Positions 8,202 to 17,956 are shown, counted from the stretch's first letter. The stretch: 35,635 nt of DNA from Pseudomonadota bacterium (GCA_021849075.1 JAJZTH010000026.1:7708-43342); one strand, 5' to 3'. Numbers and translations are program-made. Notes: generated from the sequence alone by a model not told the origin.

Positions 8202-9392
8202 ATGATTGGTGGATCGAGCGCGCAGGCCGAACTGGAGCGGCTGCACCCATGGGCGGATCGCGCCGCGCCGATTGCGGCGGCGGAGCGGCTGGCCCGGATC
8301 GCGCGGGCGCAGTTACTGGCCGACGGGATTGGCGCGCAGGCGCTGCTGGTCAATGCCGGGGCGTCGCTGCGCTATTTTTCGGCGGTGCCATGGGGACAGA
8401 GCGAGCGGCTGGTGGCGATGCTGCTGCTGCCGGGGCGTGACCCGATCATCATCTGCCCGCATTTCGAGATCGGCACGCTAGAGGCGGATCTGGCGATCGA
8501 TGCGGAAATCCGGTCCTGGCAGGAGGATGAAGATCCTGTGGCGCTGGTGATCGATGCGCTGGGGCAAGCGGGCGTGCGGACGGTGGCGGTGGACCCGGAG
8601 CTGCCGTTCCACTTTGCCGAACGGCTGCGGCAGGGGACGAGCGCCAAGCTGGTCGATGCGACGCCGGTCATCAGCGGATGCCGGATGGTGAAGTCCGCCG
8701 CCGAACTGGCGCTGATGCAGCAGGCCAAATCCATGACGTTGCAGGTGCATGCGGCCGCCGCGCGCATATTGCGCCCCGGCATAAGGGCGAGCGAAGTGAC
8801 GCGCTTCATCGATGAAGCGCATCGCCGGCTGGGCGCGAAAGGCTCCAGCTTCTGCATCGTCCAGTTTGGCGAGGCGACCGCCTATCCCCATGGCCTGCCG
8901 GGCGACCGCGCGCTGGAGGAGGGGCAATTGGTGCTGATCGACACGGGCTGCACGATCGGGGGATACCATTCGGATATCACCCGCACCTATGCCTTTGGCG
9001 CGGTGGATGATCAGGCGCGCGATATCTGGGCGCTGGAGAAGGAGGCGCAGCAGGCGGCGTTCGACGCGGTCATGCCCGGTGCGCCATGCGAGAGCGTGGA
9101 CGCGGCGGCGCGGGCGGTGCTGGAGAAAGCGGGGCTTGGTCCCGACTATCGCTTGCCCGGCCTGCCGCATCGCACTGGCCATGGCATCGGCCTTTCGATC
9201 CATGAGCCGGCCTATCTGGTGCGGGGGGACAGGACGCCGCTGCAACCGGGCATGTGCTTTTCCAACGAGCCGATGATCGTCGTGCCGCAGCGTTTCGGCA
9301 TCCGGCTGGAGGATCATTTTTACGTGACCCCGAGCGGCGCGCAGTGGTTCACCCAGCCGCAGGGGACGATCGATCGGCCTTTTGCCGAATAG
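8202..9392 (+). CDS. M24 family metallopeptidase (Xaa-Pro aminopeptidase/prolidase type)
   Basis: AAGGA at 8190-8194, overlapping the stop of the previous gene, points to ATG 8202 and a 396-residue protein. An N-terminal creatinase-like domain (about 25-160) precedes a pita-bread catalytic domain (about 165-390). All five metal ligands can be seen: Asp247 (LIDTG), Asp258 (HSDITRT), His327 (HRTGHGIG), Glu356 (SNEP) and Glu370 (RLED). No signal peptide is present, so it should act in the cytoplasm on imported peptides. Many M24 enzymes of this layout cut at Xaa-Pro bonds, which fits Pro/Hyp-rich peptides. It is cotranscribed with the oxidoreductase and converges on the peptide transporter gene, with only three bases between the stops. 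Confidence 0.92.
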   Translation: MIGGSSAQAELERLHPWADRAAPIAAAERLARIARAQLLADGIGAQALLVNAGASLRYFSAVPWGQSERLVAMLLLPGRDPIIICPHFEIGTLEADLAIDAEIRSWQEDEDPVALVIDALGQAGVRTVAVDPELPFHFAERLRQGTSAKLVDATPVISGCRMVKSAAELALMQQAKSMTLQVHAAAARILRPGIRASEVTRFIDEAHRRLGAKGSSFCIVQFGEATAYPHGLPGDRALEEGQLVLIDTGCTIGGYHSDITRTYAFGAVDDQARDIWALEKEAQQAAFDAVMPGAPCESVDAAARAVLEKAGLGPDYRLPGLPHRTGHGIGLSIHEPAYLVRGDRTPLQPGMCFSNEPMIVVPQRFGIRLEDHFYVTPSGAQWFTQPQGTIDRPFAE

Positions 9393-9395
9393 CTA

Positions 9396-10886
9396 TCATA
9401 TTGCGGGGCGCAGCAGGCGTTGCGCCCCGACATTCAGCACCAGCACCAGTGCGCCGATCGCGGCGGCGACCAGGCCAATCCGCAGATAGGCGTCGAGGAT
9501 GATGGCGCGGTCGCCGCCGTCCGCGCCGCCGCCCATCGCTTCGATCACCGATGCGATGACGCCTGCGCTGAAATTGCCGGCGGCGGTGGCGAGAAACCAG
9601 GTGCCCATCAGGAAGCTGAGCATATGGCGCGGCGCGAAGCGCGACATGGCGGAGAGGCCGACGGGCGAGAGGCACATCTCCCCGATTGCATGGCAGAGGA
9701 AGAGCAGGAAGATGAAGGCGAGCGGCACCTTCTGATCCGCCGGCACCCACTGCGCCAGGGCCATCAGCACGAAGCCGCCGCCGACCATGATGATGCCGCA
9801 GGCGAAGCTGCTGATCGGCGTTGGCATGCGGTTCGCCCTGGAGAAGCGCAGCCAGAGCGCGGCGAAGGGCAGGGCGATCAGGCAGACGAAGAAGGGTGGC
9901 AGCGCCTGAAAGACCGAGGCGGGAACTTCATGGCCCGCGATCATGCGGTTGACATGATGGTCGATGAACAGGCTGAGCGAGGAGCCGCTTTGTTCGTAGA
10001 GGCCCCAGAAGACGGGCTGAATGACGATCAGCGCCAGTGCGTAGAGCAGTTTGCGGCGTTCTTCACCCTCCAGCCGGGCAAGGGCGATCCAGACGAGCAG
10101 CAGGCCGATCGCCACGCCGCCGACCGCGAGCAGGGCGCCGGTCAGTTTGGGTGAGATGAGCAGGAACCAGCTGAGCAGGGTCAGCGGGATGGTGCTGGCG
10201 TAGATCAGCCATTCGCGTTTCAGGCCGAAGACGGGCTGCGCCAGTGCGGCGGGATCGGGCGCTTCGCCGCCGCCCAGCAGATGGCGCTTGCCGCGCGCGA
10301 AGAGGATGACGCCCGCGATCATGCCGACCGCGGCTGCGCCAAAGCCATAGCCCCAGCCCAAGGTTTCGCCCAGCAGGCCGCAGACGACCGGGCCGATCGC
10401 CCCGCCCAGATTGATGCCCATGTAGAAAAGCGTGTAGCCGCTGTCCCGGCGCGGATCATGCGCGGCATAGAGTTTGCCGACGAGCGCCGAGATATTGGCC
10501 TTGAGGAAGCCGGTGCCGACCACGATCAGCGACAGGCCGATCCAGAAGACCGCCTGCGCCGATGAACCCAGCGCATCCTCCAGCCCCAGCGTGATATGGC
10601 CGCTGGCGATGACCAGCCCGCCGAACAGCACCGCCTTGCGCTGGCCCAGCCAGCGGTCGGCGAGATAACCGCCGATCATCGGCGAGAGGAAGACAAGGGC
10701 CAGATAAGAGCCGTAGAGCAGGCCTGATTGTTCGCCCGAATAGAGGAAATGGCGCGTGAGATAGAAGATCAGCAGCGCGCGCATGCCGTAGAAAGAGAAA
10801 CGCTCCCACAATTCGGTGAAGAAGAGGACGTAGAGGCCCTTGGGATGGCCCCAGAGGGTTTCGGCTTCCGGCTGGATCGTCGTCAT
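9396..10886 (-). CDS. POT/PTR2 family proton-coupled peptide transporter
   Basis: This 496-residue polytopic protein has the POT proton-coupling motif E25-x-x-E28-R29-F30 in helix 1 (ELWERFSFYG), the GTGFLKANISALVGKLY segment and the FYMGINLGGAIGPVV PTR2 signature. These transporters import di- and tripeptides using the proton gradient. It begins four bases after the stop of the metalloprotease gene and is the last gene of the minus-strand unit that begins with the S9 peptidase at 17956. Its placement downstream of three secreted enzymes suggests that it takes up the peptides they release. No clear ribosome site is seen, consistent with coupling. Confidence 0.94.
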   Translation of the reverse strand: MTTIQPEAETLWGHPKGLYVLFFTELWERFSFYGMRALLIFYLTRHFLYSGEQSGLLYGSYLALVFLSPMIGGYLADRWLGQRKAVLFGGLVIASGHITLGLEDALGSSAQAVFWIGLSLIVVGTGFLKANISALVGKLYAAHDPRRDSGYTLFYMGINLGGAIGPVVCGLLGETLGWGYGFGAAAVGMIAGVILFARGKRHLLGGGEAPDPAALAQPVFGLKREWLIYASTIPLTLLSWFLLISPKLTGALLAVGGVAIGLLLVWIALARLEGEERRKLLYALALIVIQPVFWGLYEQSGSSLSLFIDHHVNRMIAGHEVPASVFQALPPFFVCLIALPFAALWLRFSRANRMPTPISSFACGIIMVGGGFVLMALAQWVPADQKVPLAFIFLLFLCHAIGEMCLSPVGLSAMSRFAPRHMLSFLMGTWFLATAAGNFSAGVIASVIEAMGGGADGGDRAIILDAYLRIGLVAAAIGALVLVLNVGAQRLLRPAI

Positions 10887-10890
10887 ATCG

Positions 10891-12843
10891 TCAGGGAATC
10901 CAGCGATAGTCGGGCTTGGCGGTGACTTCGGGCGCCGGGGCGGTCAGCTCTGCGCCGCGCTTCGGGTCGGTCGCCGCGCCCTGATCGACGAAGCCGTAGG
11001 AGACGCCCTTGTCAAACTGGCCGCCGCGATGTTCGACATCGCCGATCGTTTGCGCCGTGCCGGACAGGATGATGCCTTTTTCATACTCGCCAATGCCCAG
11101 CATGGACGTTGCGGCGCGGGCGTGGCCGCGCAGGATGGTGTCGCCGCGCAGGACGGTGAGGCCGGCGATGACGGCGTCGTCACGCAACTGCGCCCGGTCC
11201 GAAACGACGGCATGGTCCTCCACCCGCGCCCGGTCGGCGACCGTGCCGGAAAGGACGCGGGCATAGGGGCCGACCCAGGCGGTTGCCGCGACCTGCGCCT
11301 GCGGGCCGACCCAGCCGCCGCCATTGGCATGGCGGTGGCCGCCGGGGATGGGGGCGGGCGCATCAGGGTGCGCGCCGTCCAGCTCCACCATCCAGGGATA
11401 GCGATAGATGGAATAATAGGGCTGGTCCCAGCGGATTTGCTGCATCTGGGACGGGGTGGCCATGACGACGAGGTAGAGGCCCTTGTCGTCGGGGCGGATG
11501 GCGATCGCCGTTTGCGCGCGCGCGCCGCGTTGGAGCGGGCTGTAGCGGCTCTGGCCGTCTGCGCCGACCGCGACCACGCCCCAGCGCCAGTCGGAGGCGG
11601 GCGGCGGGATAGTTTCGGGTTCGTCGGCAAGGCCGGGCAGTTTCGTGACGGCGGACGCCTGTTGCACGATGCCGCGGAAGGTGACGGTGACGCGGGTCTG
11701 GCCGGCGTCGGGGGTCAGCTTGACGATATTATAGCCCCAGCGCTGGGGTGCCCAGAGGTCTGGGACGGCATAGCGGCGTTTGTCCGTGTCGATCGGGTCG
11801 AGCACGGTCGCGGCCAATATGTCCGGGCCGGTTGATTGTGCGTAGCCGCCATAGTTTTTGCGATACGCCGCGCCATTGGCATAATCCCAATTGGCGTTGT
11901 GGAGCGCCCAGTCGCCGAAGGCATCGTTGAGCTGGTCTTGCGTCCAGCCCATGTTGGACCGCAGGACGGAGAAAGGATCGGCGGTCAGGCGGGCTGGATC
12001 GGCCTTGCCCGGCGCGGTGCGCCACAGGGCGTTGACGGCATCATAGCCGTAGCGGTCTTTCAGATATTCGAACCATTGCCAGTTGCAGTAGCGCGACCGG
12101 GTAGAGCCATAATAAAGATGCGGATATTGTTTGAGCAGCACCGAACAATGGGTGTTGTCGCGAAACTCGGGCAACTGGGTGGTCATCCAGTTGGCGTGGC
12201 TTTCGAACATCCAGCCGGTATAGGGCGAGTCCATCAGCCGGCCGGTCGCGGCCTGCAAGGCGTGGGTCAGTTCATGGGCGAGGCCGAACCGATCCTTCAA
12301 TGCGCCGGGGCCAATCCACATGCCCATATGGCCAAGGGAATCGGTGCCGCCGGTCAGGCCATAATCGACGCCGATATAGGCGTTGACCTTATATTTGGCG
12401 GCGTCGGCGCAATGGGGCATGGGGAAGCCCAAAGTGTCGATGAAGTAAGACCAGACATATTCGAGATGCGCGGCTGCTGCTTTTGCGTCGGCGGGATCGA
12501 CGGTGCCGGGCTTCCAGTGGAAGGCGACATGGGCGCTTTCCATCTGGAGCGGCAGCGCGCCATTAACCTTGTCGCCCGGATCGGTTGCCGCCACGGTCCA
12601 GGGGGCTGCGGCGCAGACAGGCTGGCCTGAGCTTAACTTCGCATATTTCCCGCCAGTTTGGACATTTTGTTGCGCCGGGCTGATCCTATCGGAAAGCGTC
12701 GCCGCACAATCACCATGCGCGATGATAGCGGTAGGAACGGTAATAGGACAGCGATCTACGGCTGGTCGGGGCAGGGCGGCAAACGCCGCGCCCCCCATCG
12801 TCAGACCAAGGGCCGAAGCGAGGAGGATGCGGCGCATCGTCAT
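10891..12843 (-). CDS. Secreted metalloprotease-like protein with C-terminal hexapeptide beta-helix (Svx/AvrXca-like)
   Basis: This 650-residue protein starts with a signal peptide (about 1-23). It contains a zinc-peptidase motif H190-E-L-T-H194 with a likely third ligand Glu214 in MFESHANW. Family members annotated Svx/AvrXca or DUF6055, known from plant-associated bacteria, have this layout as far as I recall; I cannot confirm the match here. The mid-region (about 250-490) looks beta-rich. Around 505-590 there are short repeats with V/A at every sixth residue (VGPQAQVAATAWVGPYARV and onward), typical of a left-handed beta-helix. The ATG overlaps the stop of the upstream gene by one base (TGATG). 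It is probably a secreted protease acting on plant or glycosylated protein, but the substrate is unknown. Confidence 0.7.
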   Translation of the reverse strand: MTMRRILLASALGLTMGGAAFAALPRPAVDRCPITVPTAIIAHGDCAATLSDRISPAQQNVQTGGKYAKLSSGQPVCAAAPWTVAATDPGDKVNGALPLQMESAHVAFHWKPGTVDPADAKAAAAHLEYVWSYFIDTLGFPMPHCADAAKYKVNAYIGVDYGLTGGTDSLGHMGMWIGPGALKDRFGLAHELTHALQAATGRLMDSPYTGWMFESHANWMTTQLPEFRDNTHCSVLLKQYPHLYYGSTRSRYCNWQWFEYLKDRYGYDAVNALWRTAPGKADPARLTADPFSVLRSNMGWTQDQLNDAFGDWALHNANWDYANGAAYRKNYGGYAQSTGPDILAATVLDPIDTDKRRYAVPDLWAPQRWGYNIVKLTPDAGQTRVTVTFRGIVQQASAVTKLPGLADEPETIPPPASDWRWGVVAVGADGQSRYSPLQRGARAQTAIAIRPDDKGLYLVVMATPSQMQQIRWDQPYYSIYRYPWMVELDGAHPDAPAPIPGGHRHANGGGWVGPQAQVAATAWVGPYARVLSGTVADRARVEDHAVVSDRAQLRDDAVIAGLTVLRGDTILRGHARAATSMLGIGEYEKGIILSGTAQTIGDVEHRGGQFDKGVSYGFVDQGAATDPKRGAELTAPAPEVTAKPDYRWIP

Positions 12844-15584
12844 CAGCGCGGCGTCAGCGTGATGCGGGTGGCGGCGCTGGTGAGCGGGATGGCATAGCCG
12901 CCCCGATCGGCCGTACCGCCGCCAAACGCATAGGGCTTGCCATCCTTGGTCGTGGTTTCGAACAGCAGGCGCGCCTTGGCTGTCGCCGTGTCGGCGGGGT
13001 CGAGCGTCAGCACGACCTGACCCGATGCGGCGTCATAATCGGCGCTGGCGATGCGGCCGGCCTCCAGCGTGATCCACAGGCCCGCAGGCGCAATGAACAG
13101 GCGACGGCGTGCGCCATCCTGCGGCACGATATGGATTTTGCCGGCCCCGTCCGTGACCTTGCCGCCGAAACCGAGCCAGCCCAGATCCTTGTCCTTGACC
13201 GCATAGGTGGCGGACGCGATCGCATGGCCGTAAAAGCCCATGCCATAATCGCCGGTCAGCGCATCCCACTTCATCATGTCGGGCCAGCTGTGGAAGGCGG
13301 CGGACCCGAAGCCCTGCTGGTCGATATTGGTGATGCCGCCCATCATGCCGCCATAGGCGACGCGCAGCAGGTGGAGATCGTCCGGGTTCTGGCGATAGGC
13401 GTCGAACAGGGGCACGGCGTTGAGCGCCGAGCCATAATGGTGAATTTGTCGTTCGATCCGCGACACCTTGCCGCCATAGAGGAAGTCCCAATAGCGGCGG
13501 GCATTGCCGTTATAGCCCCAGCTTGGAATCGTGGGATCATAACCAAGAATAACCTCCTTGGTTACATCAGCCTGCGGCTGATAACCGAAATAGCGCATCC
13601 AGGCATAGACTTCGGGCTGGCCGGTGGAATCCCAGGCCATTTCGCTGCCGAAGGGATATTTGAGCGTGCGCCAATGATCGGCGCGGCCCTTCATCAGCTT
13701 TTCCATTTCGGCGGCCTCGGCGGTCAGGCCCTCGCGCTTCAGATCCTTCAGGATATCGAGGAAGATGTCGCCTTCCATCTGGCCGAACTGGGCATAATAG
13801 GGCGCGTCGCGCATCATGGCGACCGAGGTGCGATAGGCCCAGTCGAGATAGAAGCGCCAGTCATGCTGCTTCACCAGCCCCTGATTATCGCGGGCGAGGC
13901 GATAAAGCACCCAATGACCGATCGCGACATGGGGATAGTTGTAGGACCGGCCCAGATCGTCCGAATCCTTCTTCGACCAGGCTGTCCAGTTCTTCCAGTT
14001 GATCGCCGGGTCGTAATAGTCCGGGAATTCTTTCGGGTCGTAATAGAAGAGGCTTTTCTTGACCGCGCCGGCCTGTGGGCCGTCCGCCACCTGAAGATGG
14101 CCGATCACGGTTTCATTGACCATGCGTTCGAGCCTGGCGACTTCTTCCGCGTTCGGATTGTCGAGTTGCTTGATCGCGGCCGCGACCCAGCTGCCCGCGC
14201 CGCCCTCGTCGCTCATGCCGGCGACCCAGACGCGGCCATCCTGCGTCAGAATCTTGTTCGCCTCCCGGTCATAGGAGAGGATGGCGGGCGAGCGGTGGAA
14301 GGGGTCATCCTTGCCTTCGAACCACTGATCATGGGTGGTGAAATGGCCGATGTCGGCCATCACCTGCTCCAGTGGCTTGGTGATATAATAGCTGACGGTC
14401 TGGGCCTGCCCATCGGCATAGGTGATGGTCAGGCGGGCCTGACCCCAGCCCGACGCCTTTACGTCATAGCGCGCCGATCCCGCGCTGCTGTCGACCGGGG
14501 TGGCGGTGAGCGCGCCGGCGGGGAAGCTTTCGATCTTCGCGACCGGGCTGGCGGATTTGAGGTAGAGGCTGGCCGACTGGTCGGTCGGCAGGACATAGCC
14601 GGGGATGCCGACCGCAACGGGGCGCTTGTTGGCGACCAAAGTATCTTCGATCGCGCGGATGGAGGGGGATGTGACGAAGCGCAGGCCGATGGTGCGGCTC
14701 TGGCCCGGCGCGAGGGTGATGCTGGTCGCATCATTCCATTGCGGACCGGCCTTGGCCCATTCCTTGTCGACAAAGCCCTTGCTGGCGACGGTCCAGTCGT
14801 AAAAGCCTTCGGAGACCTGGCTGCGCGGGCTGCGGTCGGTGAAGATATCGTCCTTGGGCGCGGCGCGCGCCTCCAGCACGGGGCGGTAGGCTTCCAGCGG
14901 CGTGTTTTTTTCGGGCAGGACCAGCAGCGCCGGACCCTGACCGTTGAGGCGCGTCACCTGAAGATAGCCGGCGTCGCGGCCGATATAGGGATCGACGAAG
15001 CTGGCCTGCGCATGCGCCTGATCCAGATCGCGGTCGAGGATGATATTATCGAACACCATCGGCATGCCGAGCGCACTGATTTCTACCGGAGCGTTGCTGG
15101 TGTTGACCAAAGTGAAGCGCAGGGCGAGGACGCCATTGTCATTGACCCATTGCCGTTCGACGCGCAGCGGGATGCCCGCGCCCATCGACGCGGTGATGTC
15201 GGCGGCGGCCAGCACATCGCCGCGCGCGACCAGCTTTACGATCGGCTTGCGGGCATGGGCGGTGGAAAAGTCCTGCCACGCGCCATCGCCGCTCTTCAGG
15301 CGCAGGTGGAGGTCGCCGATATGGACATAGCCGTCGGCCGCCCGTTCCGCTTCGCGGGCGGCGGGGACATAGTCGAACGCCGCGTCGCCGCTGGGGGACA
15401 GGTGCGCCAGCGTCTGCGTGTCTGTGCGCAGGGCCAGGTCGAAGGTCGGCGTTTTGAACGCGGTCTTCGCGATCGGCGGGAAGACCTTCTTGGCGGGCTG
15501 GGCCTGCGCAAAGGCGACGGTGGCCGGCATCAGCGCGGGCACGGACGCCAGCAGCAGCGCGATCAGGGGGAGCTTCTTGGTCAT
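12843..15584 (-). CDS. Large secreted protein, DUF5695-like, possible glycoside hydrolase
   Basis: GAGGAAG close upstream and a clean signal peptide (MTKKLPLIALLLAS to about residue 28) support ATG 15584 and 913 residues. An ATG at 15599 overlapping the S9 stop (ATGA) is the alternative. The N-terminal 400 residues look like a beta-sandwich, with a VERQWVNDNGVLALRFTLVN segment. About 450-790 is helical and rich in Trp, Tyr and His (GHFTTHDQWFEG, IPSWGYNGNARRYWDF, HSWPDMMKWDALTGDYGMGFYGH), resembling an (alpha/alpha)6 glycosidase or lyase fold. A beta-domain ends the protein. I believe it belongs to the uncharacterised DUF5695 group. Given the operon with peptidases it probably acts on a glycan of the same substrate. 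No catalytic residue can be assigned. Confidence 0.7.
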   Translation of the reverse strand: MTKKLPLIALLLASVPALMPATVAFAQAQPAKKVFPPIAKTAFKTPTFDLALRTDTQTLAHLSPSGDAAFDYVPAAREAERAADGYVHIGDLHLRLKSGDGAWQDFSTAHARKPIVKLVARGDVLAAADITASMGAGIPLRVERQWVNDNGVLALRFTLVNTSNAPVEISALGMPMVFDNIILDRDLDQAHAQASFVDPYIGRDAGYLQVTRLNGQGPALLVLPEKNTPLEAYRPVLEARAAPKDDIFTDRSPRSQVSEGFYDWTVASKGFVDKEWAKAGPQWNDATSITLAPGQSRTIGLRFVTSPSIRAIEDTLVANKRPVAVGIPGYVLPTDQSASLYLKSASPVAKIESFPAGALTATPVDSSAGSARYDVKASGWGQARLTITYADGQAQTVSYYITKPLEQVMADIGHFTTHDQWFEGKDDPFHRSPAILSYDREANKILTQDGRVWVAGMSDEGGAGSWVAAAIKQLDNPNAEEVARLERMVNETVIGHLQVADGPQAGAVKKSLFYYDPKEFPDYYDPAINWKNWTAWSKKDSDDLGRSYNYPHVAIGHWVLYRLARDNQGLVKQHDWRFYLDWAYRTSVAMMRDAPYYAQFGQMEGDIFLDILKDLKREGLTAEAAEMEKLMKGRADHWRTLKYPFGSEMAWDSTGQPEVYAWMRYFGYQPQADVTKEVILGYDPTIPSWGYNGNARRYWDFLYGGKVSRIERQIHHYGSALNAVPLFDAYRQNPDDLHLLRVAYGGMMGGITNIDQQGFGSAAFHSWPDMMKWDALTGDYGMGFYGHAIASATYAVKDKDLGWLGFGGKVTDGAGKIHIVPQDGARRRLFIAPAGLWITLEAGRIASADYDAASGQVVLTLDPADTATAKARLLFETTTKDGKPYAFGGGTADRGGYAIPLTSAATRITLTPR

Positions 15585-15595
15585 GATCTTCCTCG

Positions 15596-17956
15596 TCATT
15601 TCGCGGCGGGGCTGCGGGTAGCTTGCGGCGCGGTGAGCGCGGGCGGGGTTTCGCCCAGCAGGTTGAGCGTGAAATAGTCGCGCAGCTTCTTCCAGAAGAA
15701 GGGCTGATAGACGCGGTGGGTGGTGTTGGGCAGGACGACGAGATCGACATCGCGGCCGGCATCCATCAGCGCTTTGGCCAGGCGGAAGCTTTCCGTCACC
15801 GGCACATTGTCGTCGATATCGCCATGGATCAGCAGCAGCTTGCCCATCAGATTGCCCGCGACCGACATGTTGCTGTTGCGTTCCCATGTCGCTTCGTCGG
15901 GGTTGCCCATGGAGACTTCGGGCCACCATGTCTTGTCGAGGCGCAGGTCGTGATTGCCCGAGGAGGACACGCCGACTTTGAAGAATTCCGGCCGGCGCAG
16001 CAGGAAGCGGGCCGTGTCATAGCCGCCGGCCGATCCGCCGAACACGCCGACGCGGGTGGCGTCCATATAGGGATATTTGGCGGCCATCTGACGGATGAGG
16101 CCGATATGGTCGTCCAGCCCGACTTCGCCCAGATTCTGATAGGCAGGCAGGCGGAAAGCCTGTCCCCGGCGGGAGGTGCCGGTGCCGTCGATCATCACCA
16201 CGATCGCGCCGATCTGGGTCACGGCATTGCCCGAGACGCGGTGGGCGTCGTTCCAGGTGGCGGGAACGTCGGTCGTGGTTGGGCCGGTATAGACATTGTC
16301 GATGATCGGATAGCTACGCTTCGCATCGAAATTGGCCGGGCGGAAGATCATGCCGTAGATCGGCGTATGGCCGTCCGCTGCGACGCCCTGAAACGGTTCG
16401 GGCGACGTATAGCCGGCGGCGCGCAGGCGGCTGTCATCGGCGGTGGCGAGGTCCAGGACGATCCTGCCGGTCTGCCCGTCGCGCAGCACGGCGTGGGTGG
16501 GGCTGGTCGGGCTGGACATCTGATCCACGATCCATTGGCCGTCGTCGGACAGGGTGGCGTCATGATCGAGCGGTTCAGGCGTCAGTTCGGTCGGGTCGCC
16601 GCCAGCCATCGACACGCGATAGAGGGCGCGCCAATAGGGATTGCGGGCCTTTTCCCGGCCGACGCCGGTGACGATGAGGGAGGATTTGTCGCCGGCGACA
16701 TGGTCGACCGAGAGGACTTCCCATTCCCCGCGGGTCAGCGCTTTCCCGCCATCGGGGGCATCGGGCGTGACGAGATAGAGTTGCGCCCAGCCCGACCGTT
16801 CGGAGATGGCGAGTTCACCGCCCAGGTCAGGCGCGGGCATGATCATGCTGGAGGTGACGGTGACGAGCGGTTTGACCGCTTCATGCGCGACGATGCGCGC
16901 GGCGCCGGTGTCGGGATCGGCCTGATAGACGGCCTGCTGCTTATAGCCGCGTTCGGTCCACAGGATGCGCGGCTTGCCATTGATCCAGCCCATGTCGGGC
17001 GGCGAGGGGTAGAGGATGGATTCCGACGGAATCGCCAGCGGCACGATCTTCGCCTTGCCCGCCTTCATCGCCTGTTCGATGTCGATGACGAAGCGGGTCG
17101 CCTGTGGCAGCTTCTCCGCGCCGGCGAGCGGATAGACATAGGAGAAGCTGCGCGGGTAAAATTCGCCCGGCGGATTTTGCTGGGTGATGGAGAGTTTCTT
17201 GACGTCGCGCGTGTCGAGACGCCAGCTCAGCAGATAGCGGCCATCGGGCGACCATGCGCCCGAAACGGGCATGTCCGGTTCTTCCGCGCCGGCGCGCAAA
17301 ATGTCGGCCAGTTGCGGGATGGAGCGGCCATAAGGCTGTTCGCGCGTGCCATCGGTGGTGAGGGCGACTTCCCGACCATTCTTAACATCGACCGCGATCA
17401 GATTGTAATTGCAGGCGATGATGCGGAAACGACCGTCGGGCGAGGGGAGGGAAAGGTCTTCCGACTTCTTGTCTTCGGCGATGCGCTCCGCCTTGTCGGC
17501 GGTCAGGGTCCAGCGGCCGTCGAGGGCGTCGAAGCGCAGGGCCTTGGTCGCGGGGTCATAATCGACATCGGCGATGCGGGCCGCGTCGACATCGACGCTT
17601 TTGCCGGTGGCGCCGCCGAGCGCGGCGAGCAGCCCTGCGGTGGTGGCGACCGGCGTCTTGGTCAGCGTGGCGAGATCGACATAGACATAGTTTTGCGCAT
17701 GACGATTGCCGGTGCGGTAGAGCAGGCCCTTGCCTTCTGCAACGAAGCGGGGGGCGACGTCGGCATTGTCGATCAGGTCGGACAGGCCCTGACCATTGAA
17801 CCGATCGGACAAGGCGTAGCGCGCGACGATATCGGGCTGTGCGCTGGCGATTGTTGAGGCGGATTTCGCCTGCGCCGCGAGCGGGCTGGCCGCGACGGCG
17901 CAGGCCAGGGCGAACAGGCTGATGGATCGGGATGCGGAAGAAGAAAATGCACGCAT
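15596..17956 (-). CDS. Secreted S9 family prolyl oligopeptidase / DPP-IV-like peptidase
   Basis: This 786-residue protein has a signal peptide (about 1-30), a beta-propeller region (about 60-510) and an alpha/beta-hydrolase domain (about 530-765). The catalytic triad is visible: Ser642 in GGSAGG, Asp715 in HGDIDDNV and His747 in NTTHRV. Its length and domain order match dipeptidyl peptidase IV-like enzymes, which release Xaa-Pro dipeptides. It is the first gene of a four-gene minus-strand unit that ends with a dipeptide/tripeptide transporter, a sensible pairing. A TATAAT box and a shared operator half-site lie about 75 bases upstream. A dipeptidyl versus oligopeptidyl specificity cannot be told from sequence alone. 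No strong ribosome site precedes the ATG. Confidence 0.92.
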   Translation of the reverse strand: MRAFSSSASRSISLFALACAVAASPLAAQAKSASTIASAQPDIVARYALSDRFNGQGLSDLIDNADVAPRFVAEGKGLLYRTGNRHAQNYVYVDLATLTKTPVATTAGLLAALGGATGKSVDVDAARIADVDYDPATKALRFDALDGRWTLTADKAERIAEDKKSEDLSLPSPDGRFRIIACNYNLIAVDVKNGREVALTTDGTREQPYGRSIPQLADILRAGAEEPDMPVSGAWSPDGRYLLSWRLDTRDVKKLSITQQNPPGEFYPRSFSYVYPLAGAEKLPQATRFVIDIEQAMKAGKAKIVPLAIPSESILYPSPPDMGWINGKPRILWTERGYKQQAVYQADPDTGAARIVAHEAVKPLVTVTSSMIMPAPDLGGELAISERSGWAQLYLVTPDAPDGGKALTRGEWEVLSVDHVAGDKSSLIVTGVGREKARNPYWRALYRVSMAGGDPTELTPEPLDHDATLSDDGQWIVDQMSSPTSPTHAVLRDGQTGRIVLDLATADDSRLRAAGYTSPEPFQGVAADGHTPIYGMIFRPANFDAKRSYPIIDNVYTGPTTTDVPATWNDAHRVSGNAVTQIGAIVVMIDGTGTSRRGQAFRLPAYQNLGEVGLDDHIGLIRQMAAKYPYMDATRVGVFGGSAGGYDTARFLLRRPEFFKVGVSSSGNHDLRLDKTWWPEVSMGNPDEATWERNSNMSVAGNLMGKLLLIHGDIDDNVPVTESFRLAKALMDAGRDVDLVVLPNTTHRVYQPFFWKKLRDYFTLNLLGETPPALTAPQATRSPAAK

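Noticed and set aside
13131..15677. 848-codon open frame on the plus strand opposite the DUF5695-like gene
   Set aside because: GC-rich antisense shadow. The minus-strand frame has a signal peptide, coupled starts and a coherent protein, while this one has low-complexity Gly/Ala/Arg composition and no domain.
15585..15929. N-terminal extension of the DUF5695-like frame by up to 115 residues
   Set aside because: It lies inside the S9 peptidase gene, has shadow-like composition, and precedes an obvious signal peptide with its own ribosome site.
15623..17857. 744-codon open frame opposite the S9 peptidase
   Set aside because: Antisense shadow; the other strand carries the full Ser-Asp-His triad and propeller.
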